Shown: positions 8,280-15,884 of the stretch, piece by piece
Position numbering within the stretch: the first letter of the stretch is position 1
Layout: the number at the start of each line of letters is the position of its first letter
Source: Janthinobacterium sp. FW305-129
GTDB taxonomy: Bacteria > Pseudomonadota > Gammaproteobacteria > Burkholderiales > Burkholderiaceae_D
Assembly (NCBI RefSeq): GCF_020858115.1
Contig: NZ_JACYMM010000004.1
Location: 372,001 to 436,000 of the forward strand
Direction of reading: 5' to 3'
Length of the DNA: 64,000 nt
The notes under the pieces: model-generated
What the model was told of the DNA's origin: nothing
The model's database searches: none
What the model saw: the letters and a program-made list of their open reading frames with translations, nothing else
Program-made: the position numbers and the translations under genes

Positions 8280-8397
8280 ACGGTTCATCCAATCGTAGCG
8301 AGCGGAAGCGAATTGTGGCCGAGAAGCGCAACCGTACTCTAGTACGGTGAGCATCGCAGGCCGCAAGTCGCGACGCGCAGTAGATTGGATGAACCGT
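8280..8397. repeat. Palindromic intergenic repeat with 15-bp terminal inverted arms
   Basis: Exact 15-bp inverted arms (ACGGTTCATCCAATC at 8280-8294 and its complement at 8383-8397) enclose a centre with a further palindrome (ACCGTACT / AGTACGGT, 8331-8348). The whole can fold as one long hairpin. The right arm reaches into the stop codon of the decarboxylase gene. It is too small for coding and looks like a MITE- or REP-type element. Confidence 0.7.
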
Positions 8398-10649
8398 TAC
8401 TGACGGACGCAGTCGACGAAGTAACCGCGCTTGCCATCGACTTCGCGTTTCACGAGACCATGCACATCCGTCTCGAAGCCGGGGAAGCGCTCGTTGAAGT
8501 CGCGCGCGAAGCGCAGGTAGTCGACGATGGTCTTGTTGAAGCGCTCGCCCGGGATCAAGAGCGGGATGCCCGGTGGATACGGCGTCAGCAGGATGGACGT
8601 GATGCGGCCTTCCAGTTCGTCGATGGCCACGCGCTCGATTTCGCGGTGCGCCATCTTGGCGAACGCGTCCGACGGCTTCATGGCCGGGATCATGTCCGAC
8701 AGATACATTTCCGTCGTCAAGCGCGCCACGTCGTAGGCCTTGTAGAAATCGTGGATTTGCTGGCACAGGTCGCGCAAGCCCATTTTTTCGTAGCGTGGGT
8801 TGGCCGCCGCAAATTCCGGCAGGATGCGCCACATCGGCTGGTTCTTGTCGTAATCGTCCTTGAACTGCTGCAAGGCCGTCAGCAAGGTGTTCCAGCGGCC
8901 CTTGGTGATGCCGATGGTAAACATGATGAAGAACGAATACAGGCCGCATTTTTCAATGATGACGCCGTGCTCGGCCAGGTATTTGGTGACGATGGACGCA
9001 GGGATGCCCGTGTCGCCGAACTGGCCGTCCAGCGACAGGCCAGGGTTGACGATGGTCGCCTTGATCGGGTCGAGCATGTTGAAGCCGGGAGCCAGGTCGC
9101 CGAAGCCGTGCCAGTCATCCTCGGCGCGTATCATCCAGTCTTCCTGCTGGCCCATGCCTTCGTCGTTGAAGCTGGACGGGCCCCACACCTGGAACCACCA
9201 GTCCTGGCCCCATTCCTGGTCGATCTTCTTCATGGCGCGGCGGAAATCGAGCGCTTCCATGATCGATTCTTCCACCAGGGCCGTGCCGCCCGGCGCTTCC
9301 ATCATGGCCGCGGCCACGTCGCACGAGGCGATGATGGAATACTGCGGCGACGTCGAGGTGTGCATCAGGTAAGCCTCGTTGAAGGCGTCCTGGTCCAGCT
9401 TGACCGTATCCGATTCGCGCACGAGGATTTGCGAGGCCTGCGACAGGCCGGCCAGCAATTTGTGCGTGGACTGGGTCGAGAAGATCATCGATTCCTTGGC
9501 GCGCGGACGATCCTTGCCGATGGCGTGCATATTCTTGTAGAAATCGTGGAAGGTGGCGTGCGGCAGCCATGCTTCGTCGAAGTGCAGGGTGTCGATCTTG
9601 CCGTCCAGCATTTCGCGCAGGGTTTCCACGTTGTAGATCACGCCATCGTAGGTCGATTGCGTGATGGTCAGAATGCGCGGCTTCTTGTTTTTCGCTTCGC
9701 GCGCGAACGGGTTCGCCTCGATTTTGCGGGCAATGCTTTCCGGCGTGAATTCGTGCAGCGGGATGGGGCCGATGATGCCCAGGTGATTGCGCGTCGGCAT
9801 CAGGAACACGGGAATCGCGCCGCACATGATGATCGAGTGCAAGATTGACTTGTGGCAATTGCGGTCGACGACGACGATGTCGCCTGGCGCCACGGTCGAG
9901 TGCCACACCATCTTGTTCGAGGTGGAGGTGCCGTTGGTGACGAAATAGCAATGGTCGGCATTGAAGATGCGCGCCGCATTGCGTTCGGACGCGGCGACGG
10001 GACCCGTATGGTCGAGCAACTGGCCCAGTTCTTCGACGGCGTTGCAGACGTCGGCGCGCAGCATGTTTTCACCGAAGAACTGGTGGAACATCTGGCCGAT
10101 CGGCGACTTCAGGAACGCCACGCCGCCCGAGTGGCCGGGGCAGTGCCACGAGTAGGAGCCGTCGTTGGCGTAGTGCACCAGCGCGCGGAAGAACGGCGGC
10201 GACAGGCCGTCCAGGTAGGATTTCGCTTCGCGGATGATGTGGCGCGCGACGAATTCCGGCGTATCTTCGAACATGTGGATGAAACCATGCAGTTCGCGCA
10301 GGATATCGTTGGGGATGTGGCGCGAGGTGCGCGTTTCGCCGTACAGATAAATCGGGATGTCGGCGTTCTTGTAGCGGATTTCCTCGACGAAGGCGCGCAG
10401 CGATTTCAAGGCATGATCGGTTTCCTCGATGGAACCGCCGCCGAACTCTTCATCGTCGATCGACAGCACGAAGGCCGATGCGCGCGATTGTTGTTGGGCA
10501 AATTGCGACAAATCGCCGTAGCTGGTCACGCCCAGCACTTCCATGCCTTCTTTTTCCATTGCGGCGGCAAGGGCGCGAATGCCCAGGCCGGACGTATTTT
10601 CAGAACGGAAATCCTCGTCAATGATGACGATGGGGAAACGAAATTTCAT
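8397..10649 (-). CDS. Orn/Lys/Arg decarboxylase, class I PLP type
   Basis: The 750-residue length matches the large inducible-type lysine, arginine and ornithine decarboxylases. It has the N-terminal flavodoxin-like wing domain (FPIVIIDEDFRSENTSGLG). The PLP fold contains WHCPGHSGG, FVTNGTSTSN, HFDEAW and the Schiff-base lysine K397 in STQSTHKLLAG, followed by a C-terminal domain (LTPYPPGIPLLIPGE). It removes CO2 from a basic amino acid to make a polyamine or diamine (cadaverine, agmatine or putrescine) and consumes a proton. Substrate cannot be fixed from sequence alone. The ATG at 10649 follows GGAG; an in-frame TTG at 10661 does not. A terminator-like hairpin lies just upstream, and the gene sits downstream of folA on the same strand. 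Confidence 0.9.
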   Translation of the reverse strand: MKFRFPIVIIDEDFRSENTSGLGIRALAAAMEKEGMEVLGVTSYGDLSQFAQQQSRASAFVLSIDDEEFGGGSIEETDHALKSLRAFVEEIRYKNADIPIYLYGETRTSRHIPNDILRELHGFIHMFEDTPEFVARHIIREAKSYLDGLSPPFFRALVHYANDGSYSWHCPGHSGGVAFLKSPIGQMFHQFFGENMLRADVCNAVEELGQLLDHTGPVAASERNAARIFNADHCYFVTNGTSTSNKMVWHSTVAPGDIVVVDRNCHKSILHSIIMCGAIPVFLMPTRNHLGIIGPIPLHEFTPESIARKIEANPFAREAKNKKPRILTITQSTYDGVIYNVETLREMLDGKIDTLHFDEAWLPHATFHDFYKNMHAIGKDRPRAKESMIFSTQSTHKLLAGLSQASQILVRESDTVKLDQDAFNEAYLMHTSTSPQYSIIASCDVAAAMMEAPGGTALVEESIMEALDFRRAMKKIDQEWGQDWWFQVWGPSSFNDEGMGQQEDWMIRAEDDWHGFGDLAPGFNMLDPIKATIVNPGLSLDGQFGDTGIPASIVTKYLAEHGVIIEKCGLYSFFIMFTIGITKGRWNTLLTALQQFKDDYDKNQPMWRILPEFAAANPRYEKMGLRDLCQQIHDFYKAYDVARLTTEMYLSDMIPAMKPSDAFAKMAHREIERVAIDELEGRITSILLTPYPPGIPLLIPGERFNKTIVDYLRFARDFNERFPGFETDVHGLVKREVDGKRGYFVDCVRQ

Positions 10650-10670
10650 GCATGTCTCCAAAAAAGCAAG

Positions 10671-10697
10671 CCGCCCCTGACAGATGTGAAGGGGCGG
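10671..10697 (-). terminator. Hairpin plus T-run in the decarboxylase leader
   Basis: An 8-bp stem CCGCCCCT / AGGGGCGG with an 11-base loop is followed on the minus strand by CTTGCTTTTTT and then the GGAG ribosome site of the decarboxylase. It may end transcription coming from folA, or act as an attenuator for the decarboxylase, depending on where that gene's promoter lies. The rest of the 10650-10888 gap is AT-richer and I see no clear -35/-10 pair. Confidence 0.55.
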
Positions 10698-10888
10698 ACT
10701 AGGGCGCGACGGTCAGGCGGTCGTACAACCCGGCAGCCGCAGAAAAAAAATAAGAACGGGATTCTCGCAGAAATGCGGCGTCTGCGGGAAAAAAATATCA
10801 GCCCTCAGCCTCACAAGCTTGCGCTAGCGTGACGCACGGGTGTGACAGGGGTATTACAGCAACATTCTGTCAATAACTATCAACCTTA

Positions 10889-11374
10889 TCAGGCTTTGCG
10901 TTCCAGCGTGACAAAGGCGTAAGGCAGGCCGGATTTCTCCGATACATGCGCCTCGCGCGCGGTTTCTTGCCACACGGCATGATCCACGGCAGGGAAAAAC
11001 GCATCGCAATCAAAGCTCTGGCCGATTTCCGTGACGATCAAGCGCTGTGTCAGGGGCAATGCTTGCCGGTAAATCTCGGCGCCGCCGATGACATAGCCTT
11101 CGGCGCCGTCCAGCAGGGCGATGGCCGCTTCCACCGACGGCACCGCTTCCACGCCTTCATGGCGCCAGTCGGCATTGCGCGTGATGACGATGTTGCGGCG
11201 GTTCGGCAGCGGCCGGCCGATGGAATCGAAGGTCTTGCGGCCCATGAGGATGGGGTGGCCCGTCGTCAAACGCTTGAAGTGCGCGAGGTCTTCCGGCAAT
11301 TTCCACGGCAAGGTATTGTTGATGCCGATGCCGCCTTGCTGGTCGGTGGCGACGATGATGGTCAGTAAGCTCAT
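10889..11374 (-). CDS. folA: Dihydrofolate reductase
   Basis: The 161-residue protein has the DHFR order of motifs: IIVATDQQGGIGINNTLPWKLPEDLAHFK, ILMGRKTFDSIGRPLPNR and YVIGGAEIYRQALP. The catalytic acidic residue is the Glu in WKLPED. It reduces dihydrofolate to tetrahydrofolate with NADPH in the cytoplasm and is the trimethoprim target. Its start codon overlaps the stop of the upstream alpha/beta hydrolase (ATGA), so the two are probably translationally coupled. The usual partner thyA lies about 8 kb away rather than adjacent. Confidence 0.97.
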   Translation of the reverse strand: MSLLTIIVATDQQGGIGINNTLPWKLPEDLAHFKRLTTGHPILMGRKTFDSIGRPLPNRRNIVITRNADWRHEGVEAVPSVEAAIALLDGAEGYVIGGAEIYRQALPLTQRLIVTEIGQSFDCDAFFPAVDHAVWQETAREAHVSEKSGLPYAFVTLERKA

Positions 11375-12141
11375 TGGTTCTGTGAAAAAGGTGGGGGCGG
11401 GGCCCGATGCCCGTCATTATCGTTGAAATTGCCGGCAGCCTCCAGATGCGCACGCATGGCGTCGGCCAGCGGGCCCGGCGCTTCCAATGGGATCATGTGG
11501 CCGGTGTTGTCTTTTAGTAATGCCAGGGTGGCCTGCGGCAGGCGGGCCGCCATGGCGCGCAAATCGTCGGGATGGACGAGCTTGTCGTCTTCGGCGCCCA
11601 CGATCAGCACGGGGAAATCGAGTTCCGGCAGGCGCGCCATCAGGTCGGGACGGTCGATGGTGGTGAGAAATTGCGCCAGCAGCACGTCCTTGCCCAGGTC
11701 CAGCCCCATTTGCCGGATCAGGCCCGTGATGGCGGGATCGTCCAGGTGTGACGGGTGCAGCAGTTCGCGCAGGCGCTGGCGCGTGATGCCCGCATAGGCA
11801 TTGCGCTCGAGCATGGCGACGATGCGCTGGCGCGCTTCGATTTCCGCCGGCAGCAAACCTTGGACCGAATTGGCGATCAAAGTCAAAGACCGCACACGCT
11901 GCGGGTGCGCCAGCGCGTGTTCGAGCGCCAGGTAGGCGCCCAGCGAAAAGCCCACCAGGTGGGCTTGTGGAGCGCTGTGGCTGGCGATCATCTGCTGCAT
12001 CTGCGGGCGCGTGCGCGCCTGGTGCAAGGGCACATGCCGTAGATCAAAGGCGTCGCCCAGGGCAGGCGCCAGGCGCGACCACAGACGCTCGTCGCACAGG
12101 GTGCCGGGAATGCAGTCGAGTTGTATCTTGTTCAAGGACAT
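11371..12141 (-). CDS. Alpha/beta hydrolase
   Basis: This protein of about 256 residues has the alpha/beta hydrolase nucleophile elbow GFSLG, a late acid in VGAEDDKLV and the catalytic His in NTGHMIPLE. The oxyanion region LDCIPGTLCDERLW near the N-terminus resembles small esterase/lactonase-type hydrolases. The substrate is unknown. I prefer the ATG at 12141 because homology-like sequence begins there; an in-frame ATG at 12189 adds 16 residues, and neither has a strong ribosome site. It overlaps folA by four bases, so the pair is probably one transcript. Confidence 0.8.
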   Translation of the reverse strand: MSLNKIQLDCIPGTLCDERLWSRLAPALGDAFDLRHVPLHQARTRPQMQQMIASHSAPQAHLVGFSLGAYLALEHALAHPQRVRSLTLIANSVQGLLPAEIEARQRIVAMLERNAYAGITRQRLRELLHPSHLDDPAITGLIRQMGLDLGKDVLLAQFLTTIDRPDLMARLPELDFPVLIVGAEDDKLVHPDDLRAMAARLPQATLALLKDNTGHMIPLEAPGPLADAMRAHLEAAGNFNDNDGHRAPPPPFSQNQ

Positions 12142-12375
12142 CCCGGGTTCAAGTCGCTCATGGGGGTGAAAATTTTTGTCGAGCGGCATTATCCGTCATT
12201 TTGCGCATTAGGACAGCCGTTCGGTATTTTCCTCATGGCATTATTTTCAATAGTGCGCGGCTGACAAGCAGGAACTTTATGGTAGGCTCATGGCTCATCA
12301 AGCCGGCGTGCCGGCGGCGTGACTTGAAACACCGGATGCAACCCATTCATTACTAAATACTAAAGAGGAATTACC

Positions 12376-12951
12376 ATGGCGATCAGTTTGCAAAAAGGCG
12401 GCAATGTCAACCTGAGCAAGGAAGCTCCCGGCTTGAAGAAAATCGTGATTGGCCTGGGCTGGGATCCGCGCGCCACCGATGGCGCCGCTTTCGACCTGGA
12501 CGGCAGCGCCTTCCTGCTGAAAACGGACGGCAAGGTTCGTTCCGATGCTGATTTCATTTTTTACAACAATCTGAAGTCGGCTGACGGTTCCATCGTCCAC
12601 GCGGGCGACAACACGACCGGTGGCGGCGATGGCGACGACGAGAAAATCGCCGTCGACCTGGCCAACGTGCCGGCCGACATCGACAAGATCGCCGTGGCCG
12701 TCACCATCCACGATGCGGAAAACCGCAAGCAGAACTTCGGCATGGTGGGCAAGGCTTACATCCGTTGCCTGAACGGCGACAACGGCACGGAAATCGCCCG
12801 CTACGACTTGTCGGAAGACGGCTCGACGGAAGCGGCCATGATCTTCGGCGAAATCTACCGTGCCGGCAGCGAATGGAAATTCAAGGCCATCGGCCAGGGT
12901 TTCAAAGGCGGCCTGGGCCCTCTGGCCCGCTCGTTCGGCATTAACGCTTAA
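12376..12951 (+). CDS. terD: TerD-family stress/tellurite protein
   Basis: The 191-residue protein matches the TerD fold throughout: [37 protein letters not shown], the acidic calcium-binding loop [23 protein letters not shown] and [23 protein letters not shown]. TerD proteins bind calcium through such acidic loops and are part of tellurite, phage and colicin tolerance systems; the exact biochemical role is unsettled. TerE is a close alternative name. An AGAGGAA ribosome site precedes the ATG. It is the first of three TerD-domain genes, and a palindromic repeat begins right after its stop codon. Confidence 0.9.
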   Translation: MAISLQKGGNVNLSKEAPGLKKIVIGLGWDPRATDGAAFDLDGSAFLLKTDGKVRSDADFIFYNNLKSADGSIVHAGDNTTGGGDGDDEKIAVDLANVPADIDKIAVAVTIHDAENRKQNFGMVGKAYIRCLNGDNGTEIARYDLSEDGSTEAAMIFGEIYRAGSEWKFKAIGQGFKGGLGPLARSFGINA

Positions 12952-13052
12952 GAGCTCCGGAAAACGGCCCATGGCGGCGTTGCGCCGCCTCGCCGTACTA
13001 TTCGTACTGTCTTCGGACGACGCGCCTTGCCCTGAGCCGTTGTCCGAAGCTC
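12952..13052. repeat. Palindromic repeat, family shared with 46454-46561
   Basis: Imperfect 17-bp arms (GAGCTCCGGAAAACGGC and GCCGTTGTCCGAAGCTC) enclose inner segments GCCCATGGCG and CGTACTATTCGTACTGTC. The inner sequence matches the element at 46454-46561 over most of its length. It starts at the base after the terD stop codon, so the terD transcript would end in or read through a long hairpin. Confidence 0.7.
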
Positions 13053-13074
13053 CCACACCTGAATACATAATCCC

Positions 13075-14325
13075 ATGGAAAACCTGATCAAGGGGCAGCG
13101 CCTGGCGCTGTCCGGCCTCGTCACGGGCAATGTCGTGCAGCTGGGGCTCGCCAGTGCCGGCGTGGCGCTGGACTTTGCCTGTTTCGGCCTCGATGCCGCC
13201 GGTAAACTGTCCGACGACCGCTACATGACGTTCTTTAACCAGCCGCGCACGCCGTGCGGCGGCGTGGAAACCTCGGCGCCGTCCGGCGATGCGGCCGGCT
13301 TCAGCTACCAGCTGGACCGTTTGCCTGCATCCATCGAGCGCCTCGTCGTCACTGCCGCCATCGATGGCGCGGCCACCATGGCGCAGCTGGGCAGCAGCTA
13401 CCTGCGCCTGCTGGACGGCGGGCGCGAACTGGCCCGCTTCGCCTTTGCCGGGCCTGATTTTGCACAGGAAAAAGCCGTCATGCTGGGCGAGTTCTACCGC
13501 AAGGACGGCGGCTGGCGCTTCATGGCCGTGGGCCAGGGTTTTAACGGCGGCCTGGACGCGCTGGTCGCCCATTTCGGCGGCGAAGTGGCCGAGGCCGCGC
13601 CAGAGCCTGCGGCGGCGAAGATTTCCTTGTCGAAAATTTCGCTGACCAAGGCGGGGCAGACGCACAAGGTCTCGCTGGAAAAGGGCGCGGGCGCGCCGAG
13701 CAAACTCACCGTCAAGGCCACCTGGGTCGATAACGGCGATGGCGACGACGATAACGACGACCTCGACCTGCGCGTGGGCATCCTCTTGCCGAACGGCCAG
13801 ATGCGCTTCATCCAGGCGCCGGACACGGCCGGGAACTTCGACAGCATGCCTTTCGTGCGCCACCTGGGCGACGTGGCGGGCGCGGCGGGCAAGGAGCCGG
13901 CCACGGAAACAGTGGAAGTCAATCCTGCGCTGGCGCAACATTACGGCGGCACGGTGGGCCTCGTCTTCAGCGTGTATTCGGCGGTGGCCAACGGCGCCGT
14001 CTCGGTCGCGTCCATGCGGCCGAAGATGGTGATGCAATATGGCCAGCAGATCGTCGAGTGCGACTTTGATTTCCGCCTCTCCAAGGCGGCCGACGACGAT
14101 TCCGTCTACACCTATGTGATCGGCATGGCGCGCGTCACGCCCGACAGCATCATCCTGGAACCGTCCGGCAAGACGTCCGAGCCCGGCAGCGAAGCGACGC
14201 CGTGGCTGAGCTGGCAGGGCGAGAACCTGCAACTGGCCTTCAACGGTCCCGTCGTCTTCAAGGGCGAGGACAAGGAAGACGAAGATGATTGCAATGCCGA
14301 TAACCCGCGCCGCTATATCGCCTAG
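13075..14325 (+). CDS. TerA-like protein with N-terminal TerD domain
   Basis: The 416-residue protein has an N-terminal TerD-type domain (about 1-180: FACFGLDAAGKLSDDRYMTFF, AQEKAVMLGEFYRKDGGWRF, GQGFNGGLDALV). A second beta-rich domain contains a strongly acidic loop (DNGDGDDDNDDLDLRVG), as in TerA proteins. The C-terminus is acidic. It is probably a cytoplasmic calcium-binding component of a Ter stress complex. The N-terminal domain is nearly identical to that of the next gene, showing a recent duplication or gene conversion. It lies ten bases before the next gene in the same operon. Confidence 0.8.
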   Translation: MENLIKGQRLALSGLVTGNVVQLGLASAGVALDFACFGLDAAGKLSDDRYMTFFNQPRTPCGGVETSAPSGDAAGFSYQLDRLPASIERLVVTAAIDGAATMAQLGSSYLRLLDGGRELARFAFAGPDFAQEKAVMLGEFYRKDGGWRFMAVGQGFNGGLDALVAHFGGEVAEAAPEPAAAKISLSKISLTKAGQTHKVSLEKGAGAPSKLTVKATWVDNGDGDDDNDDLDLRVGILLPNGQMRFIQAPDTAGNFDSMPFVRHLGDVAGAAGKEPATETVEVNPALAQHYGGTVGLVFSVYSAVANGAVSVASMRPKMVMQYGQQIVECDFDFRLSKAADDDSVYTYVIGMARVTPDSIILEPSGKTSEPGSEATPWLSWQGENLQLAFNGPVVFKGEDKEDEDDCNADNPRRYIA

Positions 14326-14334
14326 GAGATACTG

Positions 14335-15678
14335 ATGGAAACCTTGTCCAAGGGACAGCGCTTGCCGCTGGCCAATCTCGTTCCCGATGGCGTCTTGCAG
14401 GTCGGCGTCGCCGCCCAGGGCCTGGCGCTCGACGTGGCCTGTTTCGGCCTCGATGCGGCCGGCAAGTTGTCCGACGAGCGCTACATGACCTTTTTCAACC
14501 AGCCGCGCACGCCGTGCGGCGGCGTGGAAGCGCGCGCGGGCAGCGGTGGCGACATGGCCGAGTTTGCCTTGCAGCTGGCGCGCTTGCCGGCCGGCATCGA
14601 CCGCCTTGTCGTGACGGCGTCCATCGATGGCGGCGGCGTGATGTCGCAGCTGCAAGCCGGCCACGTGCGCCTGCAGGCGGGCGGGCGCGAGCTGGCCCGC
14701 TTTGCCTTTGCCGGGTCTGATTTTGCACAGGAAAAAGCCGTCATGCTGGCAGAAATTTACCGCAAGGATGGCGGCTGGCGCTGCATGGCCGTGGGGCAAG
14801 GTTTCAATGGGGGACTCGATGCGCTGGTGCGCCACTTCGGCGGCGAAGTCGACCAGGCCGCTTCTGCTGCCCCTGCCGCGCCTGCAGCCGCCTCTGCCGT
14901 CATGCAGGCAAAGATCAACCTGGAAAAGCGCGTCGAACGCGAGGCGCCGCAACTGGTCAGCCTGGTCAAGCAGGCGGGCGTGTCCCTGCAAAAAGTGGGC
15001 CTGCTTGACCACCGCGCCAAGGTGTGTCTGTGCCTCGATATTTCCGGTTCCATGGGACGGCTATATAAAGAGGGGCTGGTGCAGCGCTTTGCCGAGCGCA
15101 TCCTGGCTTTGGGCTGCAAGTTCGACGACGATGGCGAGATCGATGTTTTTCTTTTTGGCAAGAACGTCCACCATCCGGCGCCGATGGCCTTGAGCAACTG
15201 CAATACCTACGTGAGCCAGGCCATACAGCGCCATCCGCTGGAAGGCGACACGCGCTATGGCGCCGCCATGCAGGCCATCCGCGCCTTTTATTTCCCGGAC
15301 GCGGCAGGCGGCGAGCGCACGCGGCCCGTCGCGGCCGAGTTGCCCGTGTACGTGATGTTCGTGACCGATGGCGGCACCAGCGACCAGGCGACGACGGAAA
15401 AGCAATTGCGCTGGGCCAGCAATGAGCCCATCTTCTGGCAATTCATGGGCATCGGCAAGGGGCGCAAGTCGAAAAGCAAGTTCCTCGCCGCCTTTGCCGA
15501 TTCCGACTTCCCGTTTCTGGAAAAGCTCGACGAACTGCAGGGGCGCCTGGTCGACAATGCCAATTACTTTTCCGTCAGCTCGCCCGACGAGCACAGCGAT
15601 GCGGAACTGTATGATTTGTTGATGACGGAATATCCGGGCTGGCTGAAACTGGCGCGGGGGCAGGGCTTGCTGACTTAA
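14335..15678 (+). CDS. TerF-like protein: TerD domain plus von Willebrand A domain
   Basis: Residues about 1-180 form a TerD-type domain (VACFGLDAAGKLSDERYMTFF, AQEKAVMLAEIYRKDGG). After an Ala-rich linker, a von Willebrand A domain starts with the MIDAS motif DISGSMG and continues with DVFLFG, GDTRYGAAM and MFVTDGGTSD. This TerD-vWA fusion is the TerF architecture; metal-dependent protein binding is expected. It is the last of the three ter genes. TerB, TerC and TerZ are not in the neighbourhood, so this is a reduced cluster. Confidence 0.85.
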   Translation: METLSKGQRLPLANLVPDGVLQVGVAAQGLALDVACFGLDAAGKLSDERYMTFFNQPRTPCGGVEARAGSGGDMAEFALQLARLPAGIDRLVVTASIDGGGVMSQLQAGHVRLQAGGRELARFAFAGSDFAQEKAVMLAEIYRKDGGWRCMAVGQGFNGGLDALVRHFGGEVDQAASAAPAAPAAASAVMQAKINLEKRVEREAPQLVSLVKQAGVSLQKVGLLDHRAKVCLCLDISGSMGRLYKEGLVQRFAERILALGCKFDDDGEIDVFLFGKNVHHPAPMALSNCNTYVSQAIQRHPLEGDTRYGAAMQAIRAFYFPDAAGGERTRPVAAELPVYVMFVTDGGTSDQATTEKQLRWASNEPIFWQFMGIGKGRKSKSKFLAAFADSDFPFLEKLDELQGRLVDNANYFSVSSPDEHSDAELYDLLMTEYPGWLKLARGQGLLT

Positions 15679-15760
15679 CGTAAAGATAGCGCAAAGGCAG
15701 GGCAAAGGTCATCGGATGAGGCTGTACGGCCACAAGTGCAAGAGATTTGTAAATTGAAGT

Positions 15761-15781
15761 AAATAACAATGGTTCGCATTT
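15761..15781. promoter_or_regulatory. Possible degenerate Fur-type site upstream of the TonB receptor
   Basis: AAATAACAATGGTTCGCATTT has matching AAAT/ATTT ends and loosely resembles a Fur box. It lies about 105 bases upstream of the receptor start. The match is poor in the centre, so this is only a hint. Confidence 0.25.
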
Positions 15782-15884
15782 GCTTTGCTCCTTGCAATCG
15801 TGGCATGCTTGAACTGTGCCCACACATGTGCTCTCACGCTGCGGCGTAGTGCCTCATCCGTAGCGTCTCGATTACTTTTAGCCA

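Noticed and set aside
8385..9848. Long plus-strand frame of 487 codons
   Set aside because: It is antisense to the Orn/Lys/Arg decarboxylase gene, whose motifs are clear; the open frame results from high GC at third positions.
12298..15012. Minus-strand frame of 904 codons over the ter genes
   Set aside because: It lies opposite three TerD-domain genes with good ribosome sites and is His/Arg/Ala-rich without any motif.
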